Shown here in pieces: positions 1 through 8,117 of a stretch of 64,000 nucleotides of DNA. The number at the start of each line of letters is the position of its first letter. Positions within the stretch are counted from its first letter, which is position 1. Under the pieces are notes generated by a model. It ran no database searches. It was not told the origin of the DNA and saw only the letters and a list, made by a program, of their open reading frames with translations. This stretch comes from Halomonas litopenaei (GTDB lineage Bacteria > Pseudomonadota > Gammaproteobacteria > Pseudomonadales > Halomonadaceae). Made by a program: the position numbers and the translations under genes. The stretch covers positions 62,001 to 126,000 of the forward strand of contig NZ_JAEKJT010000011.1 of the NCBI RefSeq assembly GCF_017303055.1. Direction: 5' to 3'.

Positions 1-531
1 AGTATCTTTGGCGGAAAACTCACCGACTGTGTGAACGTCGGCGAAGACATCGTCGCGGAAGTCGCCGCCCTGGGCGTCACCATCCCTGACCCGGATGCAC
101 GCTGGTATGGAGAACCCCACGCGGATGATCGACGGGAGTTCATGCACCAGGCACGCCTGCTCGAACTGGACACGATGACGCCGGCCTCATCCAGCGAGGC
201 ACTGAGCACGCGACTGTGGCGCCGCTACGGCCTGAGCGCCTTTGGCATGCTTGATCAGATCCGCAGAGATCGCCGACAAGGGGAACTGCTGATAGCGGGC
301 ACCGAGTACCTTCGCTGCGAGCTGGAACATGCCGCCAGCAAGGAGATGATCACCCGGATGGACGATTTCCTGCGCCGTCGCTCGAAGATTGCGCTAGTGG
401 TGGACCACGAAAGCCTGCGCGACGCCCCCGGCCTTGAAGAGGCCGCGCGCATTCTTTTCGGCGACGACGCCGAGCAGCAGCTACAGGAATACTTCCACAC
501 CCACCGCCCTGCCCCCCGCAAGCTCGCCTGA
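1..531 (+). CDS. glpD: Aerobic glycerol-3-phosphate dehydrogenase, C-terminal part (truncated by window edge)
   Basis: The reading frame is open from base 1 and ends at 531, giving the last 176 residues of a protein that starts outside the window. It opens with S-I-F-G-G-K-L-T-D, the conserved C-terminal FAD-contact GGKxT motif of GlpD, and continues into the helical cap typical of the DAO_C domain (residues with LWRRYGLSAFG and an acidic/helical tail). GlpD is a peripheral inner-membrane flavoenzyme that oxidises sn-glycerol 3-phosphate to dihydroxyacetone phosphate and passes electrons to quinone. Only the C-terminal third is visible, so the active site cannot be checked. A related GlpA-type subunit is less likely because no cysteine-rich tail follows. 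Confidence 0.85.
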   Translation, partial: SIFGGKLTDCVNVGEDIVAEVAALGVTIPDPDARWYGEPHADDRREFMHQARLLELDTMTPASSSEALSTRLWRRYGLSAFGMLDQIRRDRRQGELLIAGTEYLRCELEHAASKEMITRMDDFLRRRSKIALVVDHESLRDAPGLEEAARILFGDDAEQQLQEYFHTHRPAPRKLA

Positions 532-737
532 GCCCACGATGGCGTCAACTCGCGGTGAGGGCTCAGCCCGAAAGCTGGTGGTCCCGGCCACTGACCCTGC
601 CGCTATCCACGCTGCGCTGTCGAAGCCCTGTCGAAGCCCTAGCGAAAAGACGGCTCTCGTGGCCCTATCGTCCAGCGCTACATCTCGTTAGTCTGATCAA
701 CGATCTCCCGTTTACCACCACGTCGAAGGACCGCCGA

Positions 738-1814
738 ATGGTTGAGTTGATCGCTGATGTCATACTGGTGTCTGTCGTGACGGTGCTCGCAGCTGCGACC
801 CTGATCGCCAGAATCCCCACCCACTGGTGGTGGCTTAGAGCCTGCGAATTTCCGCGCCTGCAGCTAGGCCTCGCCGCTCTGCTGTGCGCCCTGGCAAGCC
901 CCCTGGCCAGCCCGCTATTGACGCCTTGGTTGATGATCGTCGCCTTGGTGGTGGCGATCATACAGGCGGGATACGTGCTGCCCTGGACACCGCTCTGGCC
1001 GGTACAAGTGAAATCGGCGGAAGACGATGTCGCTGACCGCTGCCTGACGCTGATGGTCGCCAACGTGCTGACACCCAATCGCAACAGTGATGGGCTGCTC
1101 AAGCTGGTCAGGGACCACGAGCCGGACATGCTGCTGACGCTAGAATCGGATGACTGGTGGGGCAGCCAACTGGATGAGGGGCTCGCTGACAGCTACCCCC
1201 ACGCTGTTCGCGTCCCCCTGGACAACCTCTACGGCATGCACCTGTACTCTCGCCGCCCGTTGCACGACACCAAGGTCAAATGGCTGATACAGGATGACAT
1301 CCCCTCCATCCACTGTGGCGTCGAGCTGCCCAGTGGCGAGCAGATACGCTTCCACGCGCTGCATCCGCGCCCCCCGGCCCCCAGCGAGAGCGAAGAGTCG
1401 CTATGGAGAGACGCCGAACTGATGCTGGTGGCCAAGCTGATCCATCAGGACCCCGTTCCGACACTGGTCGCCGGTGACCTTAACGATGTTGCCTGGTCCC
1501 GCAGCACGCGACTGTTTTGCCGCGTCAGTGGGATGCTGGACCCCCGCCGCGGGCGCGGGCTGTTCGCCAGTTTCCATGCCAACATACCGCTGCTGCGCTG
1601 GCCGCTGGACCATGTCTTCGTCAGCGAGCATTTCACCCTGGCGCATATGGAGCGACTTCCCGCCTTCGGCTCGGACCATTTTCCGATTCTTGCTCGGCTC
1701 TGCTACCGACCGGCCAGGGCAGACGAACACGACACCCCCGAAGCGGCACCGGCGGAGTTTCGTGATGCCCGGGATACCGTGGAAGAAGCCAAGGAGCGGG
1801 ACGAGCCTAGCTGA
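738..1814 (+). CDS. Membrane-anchored endonuclease/exonuclease/phosphatase (EEP) family protein
   Basis: Predicted 358 aa. I place the start at the ATG at 738 (MVELIADV); the open frame runs further upstream but that part is arginine-rich and unlike coding sequence. Residues 1-85 hold two to three hydrophobic segments, then a soluble domain carries the EEP signatures: L-E-S-D (metal-binding Glu), H-P-R-P-P, GDLND, W-P-L-D-H-V-F and G-S-D-H-F-P. These are the residues used for metal-dependent phosphodiester or phosphomonoester hydrolysis. The architecture resembles YafD-type inner-membrane EEP proteins with the catalytic domain in the periplasm. The true substrate is not known for this subfamily. 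It stands alone; the 206 bases before it contain only an 11-bp direct repeat near 618-639. Confidence 0.8.
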   Translation: MVELIADVILVSVVTVLAAATLIARIPTHWWWLRACEFPRLQLGLAALLCALASPLASPLLTPWLMIVALVVAIIQAGYVLPWTPLWPVQVKSAEDDVADRCLTLMVANVLTPNRNSDGLLKLVRDHEPDMLLTLESDDWWGSQLDEGLADSYPHAVRVPLDNLYGMHLYSRRPLHDTKVKWLIQDDIPSIHCGVELPSGEQIRFHALHPRPPAPSESEESLWRDAELMLVAKLIHQDPVPTLVAGDLNDVAWSRSTRLFCRVSGMLDPRRGRGLFASFHANIPLLRWPLDHVFVSEHFTLAHMERLPAFGSDHFPILARLCYRPARADEHDTPEAAPAEFRDARDTVEEAKERDEPS

Positions 1815-1830
1815 CGTCAGCGACCAACGC

Positions 1831-1860
1831 GGCGAAGCCCTGACCGTGCAGGGCTTCGCC
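1831..1860. terminator. Hairpin between convergent genes
   Basis: A perfect 10-bp inverted repeat (GGCGAAGCCC / GGGCTTCGCC) with a 10-nt loop lies between the convergent ends of the EEP gene and fumC. There is no clear T run on either side, so it may be a stabilising 3' hairpin more than a strong intrinsic terminator. Confidence 0.4.
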
Positions 1861-1899
1861 AAAGGCATCAACGGGTCTCGTCGCCGCCACTCGACAACG

Positions 1900-3279
1900 C
1901 TATTCGGGAATGCCCCCTTGGGTAAGGGCGACCGGATCAAGCAGGCGCTGCAGCTCCTCACGTCCCAGCTCGGTTTCTTCCTCGGCGACGTCAATGATCG
2001 GGCGCCCGGCCTGGTACGCCTTCTTGGCAATCGCCGCCGCGGCGTTATAGCCGATCACCGAATTCAATGCCGTCACCAGGATGGGATTGCGCGCCAGCGG
2101 CTCGCTCAGGTTGTCTTCGCGCACCTTGAAGCTGGCAATCGCCTTGTCTGCCAGCAGTACCGAGGTTTGGGTCATCAGGGTAATGGCCGTCAGCAGGTTG
2201 TTGGCGACCAGCGGAAGCATCACGTTCAACTGGAAGTTTCCGCTCTGCCCGGCCACGGTCACCGCCGCATCAAGCCCAATCACCTGGGCTGCCGCCTGGG
2301 CCGCCGACTCGGGAATCACTGGATTGACCTTGCCTGGCATGATCGAACTGCCCGGCTGCAGGGCCTCAAGCTCGATCTCGCCAAGCCCAGCAAGCGGTCC
2401 AGAATTCATCCAACGCAGATCATTGGCTATCTTCATCACCACGCAGGCCAACCCCTTGAGCTGTCCTGACAGTTCGACGGCAGCATCCTGTGACCCCAGA
2501 CTGGCAAAGAAGCTGTCGTTGGGACTCAGCGTCAGTCCGGTCAGGCGTGACAACTCTTCCGCCATGCGCTGTGCAAATTCGGGATGGGCATTGATGCCCG
2601 TGCCCACGGCGGTCCCCCCTTGGGCAAGGCGACATAGCCGAATCAGGGCACTGTCGAGGCGTTCGATGGCCTGGCCTACCTGACTGGACCAGCCCCCCAG
2701 CTCCTGACTCAGGCGCAGCGGCATGGCGTCCATCAAGTGGGTGCGCCCGGTCTTGACCACACCGTCGAGCTCGTTGGCACGCCGATCAATCGTGTCACGC
2801 AAGTGCACCAGTGCCGGGCGCAAGCGGCCCGTGACCTCAAGGGCAGCCGATAGATGCAGCGCCGTCGGGATGACATCGTTGCTCGACTGGCCCATGTTGA
2901 CGTGATCGTTGGGCCCCACTTGAAGGTCATCACGACTGGCCAGGTGGGCGATGACCTCATTGACGTTCATATTGCTGGAGGTGCCAGAGCCGGTCTGAAA
3001 CACATCGATCGGAAACTGGTCGTCGTGGCGTCCCTCGATGATCTCATCGGCCGCCTCGATAATGGCCTGCCCTCGCGCATCATCCAGCAGGCCGAGGGCC
3101 ACATTGACCACGGCGGCGGATCGCTTGATCCGTGCAATGGCATGAATGAAGGCGACGGGCATGGCCTGCCCGGATACGGGAAAGTTATTGACCGCACGCT
3201 GGGTCTGGGCGCCGTAGAGAGCACCGGCGGGAACCTCCAGTTCCCCCATGCTGTCGCGTTCGATACGTGTCTGCGTCAT
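1900..3279 (-). CDS. fumC: Class II fumarate hydratase
   Basis: 459 aa, the normal length for FumC. It catalyses reversible hydration of fumarate to L-malate in the TCA cycle as a cytoplasmic homotetramer. The fumarase/aspartase signature GSSIMPGKVNP is at residues 310-320, the G-R-T-H motif with the proton-shuttle His at about 181, and the TGSGTSSNMN segment at 97-106 that binds substrate. Class II (iron-free, oxidation-resistant) is clear from length and signature. Start ATG at 3279 has GGAGTG upstream. It is transcribed divergently from the phasin gene. Aspartase or argininosuccinate lyase are excluded by the overall match of conserved segments to FumC. Confidence 0.95.
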   Translation of the reverse strand: MTQTRIERDSMGELEVPAGALYGAQTQRAVNNFPVSGQAMPVAFIHAIARIKRSAAVVNVALGLLDDARGQAIIEAADEIIEGRHDDQFPIDVFQTGSGTSSNMNVNEVIAHLASRDDLQVGPNDHVNMGQSSNDVIPTALHLSAALEVTGRLRPALVHLRDTIDRRANELDGVVKTGRTHLMDAMPLRLSQELGGWSSQVGQAIERLDSALIRLCRLAQGGTAVGTGINAHPEFAQRMAEELSRLTGLTLSPNDSFFASLGSQDAAVELSGQLKGLACVVMKIANDLRWMNSGPLAGLGEIELEALQPGSSIMPGKVNPVIPESAAQAAAQVIGLDAAVTVAGQSGNFQLNVMLPLVANNLLTAITLMTQTSVLLADKAIASFKVREDNLSEPLARNPILVTALNSVIGYNAAAAIAKKAYQAGRPIIDVAEEETELGREELQRLLDPVALTQGGIPE

Positions 3280-3622
3280 GGATCACTCCTGATCGATAGT
3301 GGCAAGGGTCACGGTCTTCTCCCCCTTCCTTCACCATGGTGGCGCCAAGGCCTGCTTGCAAGCGTCATCTCGCTGTCACTGTGCCCTGTCATCGTTGTGC
3401 CCATGCGCTGGCGGCAAAATGCCCGGTCCGGTCGGCTTAAAACACATGCACTGTGCCACTTCACGTTTTCCCGCACCTATCGCCAGACTCAGCCCACACA
3501 CATGTTGCGATGCACAAAACGCTCTGCTATTGTGCACTGCAACAGAAGACACCCAGGCAGCGACCTACAGGGCAACTCCCACGGTCCGGCCTAGCGTGAG
3601 TTCGATAACCCAGGAGGTTCTG
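3280..3622. other. Intergenic region between fumC and phasin
   Basis: 343 bp between divergent starts. The right part (3504-3543) holds the phasin promoter/operator described separately. I see no convincing gene in the remainder; plus-strand frames there lack ribosome binding sites and look non-coding. Confidence 0.6.
3504..3543 (+). promoter_or_regulatory. Phasin promoter inside a large two-part dyad operator
   Basis: A sigma-70-like promoter TTGCGA (3505-3510), 17-bp spacer, TATTGT (3528-3533) precedes the phasin gene. The promoter is embedded in an extended inverted repeat: GTTGC-N2-TGCACAA, 12-bp spacer, TTGTGCA-N2-GCAAC, with every arm base matching. The arms overlap both -35 and -10, the geometry of a repressor site. 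Known PHA-granule regulators of the PhaR type bind TGC/GCA-rich sites at phasin promoters, so a PhaR-like repressor is a reasonable guess, but no such gene is in the window. Confidence 0.6.
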
Positions 3623-4009
3623 ATGATGCGCACTTTTGACGCCAAAGCACTGTTCAACAACGAGCAAGTCGAGACTCTGTTCTTCGGTCCGGCTCGCGCC
3701 TACGCCAACCTGACTGTCGACTTCGCCGAGAAGCTCGCCAGCGCTCAGCTGGACGCTGCCAAGGCTTACGCCGAGACCGGTCTGGCCCAGGCACGCGCCT
3801 TCACTTCCGTCAAGGATGCAGAAGGCCTGCGTTCCTACATGGAAGGCCAGCAGAAGGTCGCCAAGGACCTGACCGAGCGCATGAAAGGCGACGCCGAGAA
3901 GGTCGTGGCCCTGCAGCAGGACTTCGTTTCCAAGAGCCAGAAGCTGGCCGAAGACAACGTCAAGGCAGCCACTGACACTGCTACCAAGGCGACCGCCAAC
4001 GCCAAGTAA
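3623..4009 (+). CDS. phaP: Phasin family protein (PHA granule-associated)
   Basis: 128 aa starting at tandem ATG codons (3623/3626) 5-8 nt after a strong AGGAGG. The protein is short, almost entirely amphipathic helix, rich in Ala, Lys, Glu and Gln, with no cysteine, and ends in an Ala/Thr/Lys tail (ATKATANAK), all characteristic of small phasins that coat polyhydroxyalkanoate granules and stabilise their surface. The segment with FGPARAYANLTVDFAEKL resembles the conserved phasin_2 core. No PHA synthase lies beside it. The gene is monocistronic, with the dyad promoter upstream, and its last 12 codons, stop and terminator are repeated twice more downstream. Confidence 0.85.
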   Translation: MMRTFDAKALFNNEQVETLFFGPARAYANLTVDFAEKLASAQLDAAKAYAETGLAQARAFTSVKDAEGLRSYMEGQQKVAKDLTERMKGDAEKVVALQQDFVSKSQKLAEDNVKAATDTATKATANAK

Positions 4010-4388
4010 TTCGGCAACGGCACTCGCCTGAACGACGCCAGTCGTTCATCAGCGGCCCCCGATCTCCATCGGGGGCCGTCTTGTATCTGCTGGATCTGCA
4101 GGAAGCGTCAAGGCGCTGTCTACCGACACTGCTACCAAGGCGACCGCCAACGCCAAGTAATTCGGCAACGGCACTCGCCTGAACGACGCCAGTCATTCAT
4201 CAGCGGCCCCCAATCTCCATCGGGGCCGTCTTGTATCTGCAGGATCTGCAGGATCTGCAGGAAGCGTCAAGGCGCTGTCTACCGACACTGCTACCAAGGC
4301 GACCGCCAACGCCAAGTAATTCGGCAACGGCACTCGCCTGAACGACGCCAGTCGTTCATCAGCGGCCCCCGATCTCCATCGGGGGCCG
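3974..4388 (+). repeat. Tandem triplication of the phasin 3' end plus terminator
   Basis: Three head-to-tail units begin with GACACTGCTACCAAGG at 3974, 4125 and 4284. Unit 1 (151 bp) contains the real last 12 codons and stop of the phasin gene, a short AACGAC/GTCGTT dyad and the terminator hairpin. Unit 2 (159 bp) has two substitutions and a 1-bp deletion around its hairpin plus extra copies of a 9-bp ATCTGCAGG microrepeat near 4240-4260. Unit 3 is cut off after its hairpin and matches unit 1 over about 105 bp. Units 2 and 3 are preceded by the same GCGTCAAGGCGCTGTCTACC stretch. Near identity means recent duplication or homogenisation. Confidence 0.9.
4053..4083 (+). terminator. Phasin terminator, first copy
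   Basis: Perfect 11-bp stem CGGCCCCCGAT / ATCGGGGGCCG with a CTCC loop followed by TCTTGT. The second copy (about 4204-4232) has a weakened stem because of base changes; the third (4363-4388) is again perfect and followed by CTTTGCGTT. Confidence 0.8.
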
Positions 4389-4444
4389 CTTTGCGTTAAG
4401 CTGATGGGGCACAGGGCCTACTGACATGAAAAGGAGACCTCGCC

Positions 4445-5041
4445 ATGAAGGCATTCCCCCTGCTGTCACGCGCAACCCCACTGTGGGCCGTCATGCTGCT
4501 GGCCGCCCTGCTGACCGGGTGCCAGGGCATCAGTACGACGGGCACGACTCGCGCCCCAGACGTGATCGAGATCGGCGAGCCGGATGTGACAGTGGAGCAG
4601 CCAGGCCCGAGGGATGACCAGCCCACCGCCGACCAGGCTCGGGTCCCGCGTGAGATTCCTTTCCCTGCGGACGTCTACGCCAAGCTTCCCAAGAGCGGCA
4701 GTGCGGTGCTGTCGGGTCGCCTCACGCTCAACACCGACGCCGGACCGGTGATCGGTGCCAACGAGACCGTCTCGCTCGCTCCCATCACCAAGTATTCCGC
4801 CGAAGCGGCGGCCCAGGCGCTGGCAGGCCGTGCGGTGGAACGCGCAGATCCGCGGGCGCGGGAGTACACCCACACCACGCGCACTGACGGCAATGGCTAC
4901 TTTCAGCTGCGAGACCTTCCCCCTGGCGACTTCTACGCCTCCGGGACGGTGGTGGACCCCGCCACCGGCATGCGCCAGATCGTGATCAAGGAAGTCTCGC
5001 TAAGCAACGGCGGGCACAGTGAAGTGCAGTTGAGTCGGTAA
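4445..5041 (+). CDS. Putative lipoprotein with carboxypeptidase-regulatory-like fold
   Basis: 198 aa. A basic N-terminus and hydrophobic stretch end in lipobox L-L-T-G-C with the lipidated Cys at residue 26, so it should be an exported lipoprotein. The mature part begins with a Pro/Asp-rich linker, followed by a beta-rich domain (about residues 85-198) containing the T-x-T-D-G-N-G-Y-F-x-L-x-x-L-P-P-G motif of transthyretin-like carboxypeptidase-regulatory domains. AAGGAG lies 10 nt before the ATG. It follows the third phasin repeat unit and probably has its own promoter. No enzymatic residues are apparent; function unknown. Confidence 0.75.
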   Translation: MKAFPLLSRATPLWAVMLLAALLTGCQGISTTGTTRAPDVIEIGEPDVTVEQPGPRDDQPTADQARVPREIPFPADVYAKLPKSGSAVLSGRLTLNTDAGPVIGANETVSLAPITKYSAEAAAQALAGRAVERADPRAREYTHTTRTDGNGYFQLRDLPPGDFYASGTVVDPATGMRQIVIKEVSLSNGGHSEVQLSR

Positions 5042-5047
5042 GTCGAC

Positions 5048-5068
5048 GGCGGCAACCCGGTTGCCGCC
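5048..5068. terminator. Bidirectional hairpin between convergent genes
   Basis: Perfect 9-bp stem GGCGGCAAC / GTTGCCGCC with a 3-nt loop fills the 28-bp gap between the lipoprotein stop and the hda stop. No long T run, but the position fits a shared 3' hairpin. Confidence 0.6.
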
Positions 5069-5069
5069 T

Positions 5070-5771
5070 CTACCAATCCAGAGCGCGCTTGACGAAAGGG
5101 ATCGTCAGCTTGCGTTGCGCCGATAAAGAGGCGCTATCCAGCACGTCAAGACAGCGAAACAACTCGCCAAGCTCGCGGGGACCACGGTGCAGAATATAGC
5201 GCGCGACTTCGCCGGGCATTTCCATGCCCCTCACCCGGGCTCGCAATGTCAGAGCGCTCATGCGGTCCTCGTCGGACAAGGGTCGCAGGTGGAAGGTCAT
5301 GCCCCAGGTCAGCCGTGACGCAAGATCCGGCAGCTGGACATCAAGCTGCCGGGGGGGCCTGTCCGCCGCAATCACCAGCCGCTTGCCGCTGTCACGCAGG
5401 CGATTGAAGGCATGAAATAACGCCTCTTCCCAGCGCTTGCGCCCGACCACTCTGTCCAGATCGTCGATGGCCAGCAGGTCGAGCCGCTCGATATCCTCCA
5501 GCATCAATGGAGGAAAGTGCCCGAGTTCTTCCAGGGGCAGATACAGCGTCCTGAAATCCCGGCCCGAAGCCTCATGGCACGCCGCCTGGAGCAAGTGGCT
5601 GCGCCCGACCCCCTCGCCGCCCCACAGATACAGAAACGACTCCCCATCGTCCTCGAACTGCTGACGCAGGCATTCGACCACGGGGCTGTTACCCCCCGCG
5701 TGATAGTTCTCGAAGGTGGCATCATCACGCAGCCCAAGCCCCAGGGGCAGCTGTGCAGGAGACCGGCTCAT
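5070..5771 (-). CDS. hda: DnaA regulatory inactivator Hda
   Basis: 233 aa, the usual length. Hda with the DNA-loaded beta clamp stimulates ATP hydrolysis by DnaA after initiation, preventing re-initiation. The N-terminal clamp-binding motif QLPLGL is at residues 7-12. The AAA+ core shows a Walker A-like GGEGVGRSH at 51-59, a Walker B-like LLAIDDLD, and a sensor region around DLASRLTWG. The C-terminus lacks the DnaA DNA-binding domain, which separates it from DnaA. Its ATG overlaps the stop of perM by 4 bp (ATGA), the perM-hda arrangement found in many gammaproteobacteria. Confidence 0.93.
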   Translation of the reverse strand: MSRSPAQLPLGLGLRDDATFENYHAGGNSPVVECLRQQFEDDGESFLYLWGGEGVGRSHLLQAACHEASGRDFRTLYLPLEELGHFPPLMLEDIERLDLLAIDDLDRVVGRKRWEEALFHAFNRLRDSGKRLVIAADRPPRQLDVQLPDLASRLTWGMTFHLRPLSDEDRMSALTLRARVRGMEMPGEVARYILHRGPRELGELFRCLDVLDSASLSAQRKLTIPFVKRALDW

Positions 5772-6874
5772 CGCACGTCCTCGTCGGCATTGGCTGCGGG
5801 CTGGCGAGCGCCGTCACGTCCCTGCTGATGGGCATCGTACAACGACGAGTTCTTGTAGGTTTCATGCAGGTAGCGCAGCACGACCATCACCATGGCGGCC
5901 ACCGGCAAGGCCAGCAGCACCCCGGTAAAGCCAAACAGCTGGCCACCGGCAAGCACCGCGAAGATGACCGCCACAGGATGTAGACCGATCTTGTCGCCCA
6001 ACAGCTTTGGCTGCAGCAGCGTACTCTCTACCAGCTGCCCGAAACCGAACACCAGCGCCACCCCCAACAGAATCAACCAGTCGCCGAACTGGAAAAATGC
6101 CACCACGCCAGCCACCGTGATGCCGACGATGACGCCCAGGTACGGAACGATACTGGCCAGCCCCGACAACAGGCCGATCAACAGGCCAAAACGCACACCC
6201 AGAAGGGTCAGGCCTACCGCGTAGATCACCCCCAGGCACAGCATGACGATCAACTGCCCGCGCAGAAACGCCGCCAGCACCTCGTCACACTCCTTGGCCA
6301 AGCGCACGGCGGTGGGCTCCCACTGTCGCGGAAGCAGGCGCCGCACCTTGCCTACCAGCACGTCCCAGTCCAACAGCAGGTAGAAGGTCACCACCGGTAT
6401 CAAGGCCAGGTTGGCCAGCCACCCGGCCAACACCAAGCCGGAGCGAGACACCTGTGCCAGCACACTGGCGGCCAGGGTGCCGGTTTCTTTCCAATTGGCC
6501 AGCAGCGCCTGGCGCAGCTGATCGAAGTCGGTGCTCAGGTCGAGACCGGTCCAGGATTGGAGCTGAGGCAGTACCGTGCTCTGAACCCAGTTCAGGATCG
6601 CCGGCAGAGCCTCGGCCAACTGACCAATCTGCCGCCCGAGCAGCGGCACTACCAGCAGCAGGGTCAATCCCACCAGCAGGGTCAGCAGCACAAACACGAC
6701 CGCCACCGACCACTGCCGCGACAACCCGCGATCTTCCAGGCGATCGGCAATCGGGTCCCCCAGATAGGCCAGCACCATGCTGACAAAGAACGGCGCCAGC
6801 ACCGGTTCGATACTCACAAAAAACCACAGTACGGCAGCTGCGACGGCGACGACGATCCACCACTGCTTGTTCAT
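5768..6874 (-). CDS. perM: AI-2E family transporter / PerM-like permease
   Basis: 368 aa from the ATG at 6874 (MNKQWW); the open frame extends further upstream but that part overlaps the purM promoter region and is not hydrophobic. The protein has about eight membrane segments arranged as two at the N-terminus, a soluble loop of roughly 80 residues (LPAILNWVQSTVLPQLQSW), and a C-terminal bundle containing PYLGVIVGI and a G-Q-L-V-E-S-T motif (LVFGFGQLVEST), the hallmarks of the AI-2E transporter (UPF0118) family. Proposed substrates in the family vary (autoinducer-2, sodium/proton exchange), so no substrate is claimed. First gene of the perM-hda operon. Confidence 0.88.
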   Translation of the reverse strand: MNKQWWIVVAVAAAVLWFFVSIEPVLAPFFVSMVLAYLGDPIADRLEDRGLSRQWSVAVVFVLLTLLVGLTLLLVVPLLGRQIGQLAEALPAILNWVQSTVLPQLQSWTGLDLSTDFDQLRQALLANWKETGTLAASVLAQVSRSGLVLAGWLANLALIPVVTFYLLLDWDVLVGKVRRLLPRQWEPTAVRLAKECDEVLAAFLRGQLIVMLCLGVIYAVGLTLLGVRFGLLIGLLSGLASIVPYLGVIVGITVAGVVAFFQFGDWLILLGVALVFGFGQLVESTLLQPKLLGDKIGLHPVAVIFAVLAGGQLFGFTGVLLALPVAAMVMVVLRYLHETYKNSSLYDAHQQGRDGARQPAANADEDVR

Positions 6875-6932
6875 TCGCTGTTCCCCAAGAGACCACGTTT
6901 CCATGTGATGACGGGCCGGCCATGCATCATGG

Positions 6933-6961
6933 CTGCGACGGACGGTGCACAGTGCTACAAT
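6933..6961 (+). promoter_or_regulatory. Possible purMN promoter
   Basis: CTGCGA, 17-bp spacer, TACAAT lies 86 bp before the purM ATG, in the 172-bp gap between divergent perM and purM. The -10 is good, the -35 mediocre. I see no clear PurR box. Confidence 0.4.
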
Positions 6962-7046
6962 CCTCGCCCCCAACGTGCCCATTGTCTCACGTTCGCCCGG
7001 TGGTGCGCACCACGCCCGCGGGTCGACCGACTCCACAGGATCTGTC

Positions 7047-8117
7047 ATGACCGACTCCTCCTCTTCCAAGAAAGCCTCGCTCAGCTACAAGGATGCCGGC
7101 GTAGATATCGACGCTGGCAACGCTCTGGTTGACCGCATCAAGGGTGTGGCCAAACGCACCACTCGCCCCGAGGTGATGGGCGGTCTCGGTGGCTTCGGCG
7201 CACTGTGCCAGCTGCCCACCGGCTACCGCGAGCCTGTTCTTGTGTCCGGCACCGACGGCGTCGGCACCAAGCTGAGACTGGCCATGGACCTCGGTCGCCA
7301 CGACACCATCGGCATTGACCTGGTCGCCATGTGTGTCAACGACCTGGTGGTGGCGGGAGCAGAACCCCTGCTGTTTCTCGACTATTACGCCACCGGCAAG
7401 CTTGACGTCGACATTGCTGCCGACGTGGTGACGGGCATCGGCGCCGGCTGTGAGCAGGCGGGCTGTGCCCTGGTGGGTGGTGAAACCGCCGAGATGCCAG
7501 GCATGTATGAAGGCAGCGACTACGACCTGGCCGGCTTCTGCGTGGGCGTCGTGGAGAAGGACGAGATCATCGACGGCTCCAAGGTCGGCGCGGGTGATGT
7601 CCTGCTTGGCTTGACCTCCTCTGGCCCGCACTCCAACGGTTACTCACTGATCCGCAAGATTCTGGAAGTGTCTGGAGCCAAGCTCGACACCGACATCGAC
7701 GGTCAGCCGCTGGGTGATGCCCTGATGGCCCCCACCCGGATCTACGTCAAGCCGCTGCTGGAGCTGCTGCGTCATGACGACTATCAGGTCCATGCGCTGT
7801 CGCATGTTACCGGCGGTGGCCTGCTCGAGAACTTGCCCCGCGTGCTGCCGGAGCACCTGACGGCCCATGTCGACACCAGCCGCTGGCAGCGCCCCGCCGT
7901 GTTTGACTGGCTGCAGCAGCAGGGCAACGTCGACGAACATGAAATGCACCGCGTGTTGAACTGCGGCATTGGCATGGTTCTGGTGGTGCCTGAGGCACAG
8001 GCCGACCAGATCAGAGCCCATCTGCAGGCCCAGGGTGAAGGCGTGCACCGTATCGGTGTCATCGCCGAGCGCCAGGGTGATGAGGAGCAGGTACAGCTGG
8101 AGCAGTCCGGGTCATGA
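7047..8117 (+). CDS. purM: Phosphoribosylformylglycinamidine cyclo-ligase (AIR synthetase)
   Basis: 356 aa from ATG 7047 (MTDSSSSKK), chosen because homologues begin just before L-S-Y-K-D-A-G-V-D-I. It performs the ATP-dependent ring closure of FGAM to aminoimidazole ribonucleotide in de novo purine synthesis. Family landmarks are the SGTDGVGTKL motif near residue 68, IGIDLVAMCVNDL, the GGETAEMPGMY motif near 150 and SSGPHSNGYSL near 190. Cytoplasmic dimer. The stop overlaps the purN start (ATGA), so purM and purN form a translationally coupled operon that makes consecutive parts of the purine pathway. Confidence 0.97.
   Translation: MTDSSSSKKASLSYKDAGVDIDAGNALVDRIKGVAKRTTRPEVMGGLGGFGALCQLPTGYREPVLVSGTDGVGTKLRLAMDLGRHDTIGIDLVAMCVNDLVVAGAEPLLFLDYYATGKLDVDIAADVVTGIGAGCEQAGCALVGGETAEMPGMYEGSDYDLAGFCVGVVEKDEIIDGSKVGAGDVLLGLTSSGPHSNGYSLIRKILEVSGAKLDTDIDGQPLGDALMAPTRIYVKPLLELLRHDDYQVHALSHVTGGGLLENLPRVLPEHLTAHVDTSRWQRPAVFDWLQQQGNVDEHEMHRVLNCGIGMVLVVPEAQADQIRAHLQAQGEGVHRIGVIAERQGDEEQVQLEQSGS

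Noticed and set aside
618..640. 11-bp direct repeat TGTCGAAGCCC upstream of the EEP gene
   Set aside because: Only two copies; no regulatory context recognisable.
1474..2469. 331-codon plus-strand frame across the end of the EEP gene and fumC
   Set aside because: It runs out of frame through one gene and antisense through fumC; composition is Arg/Gly/His-rich as expected from a shadow frame.
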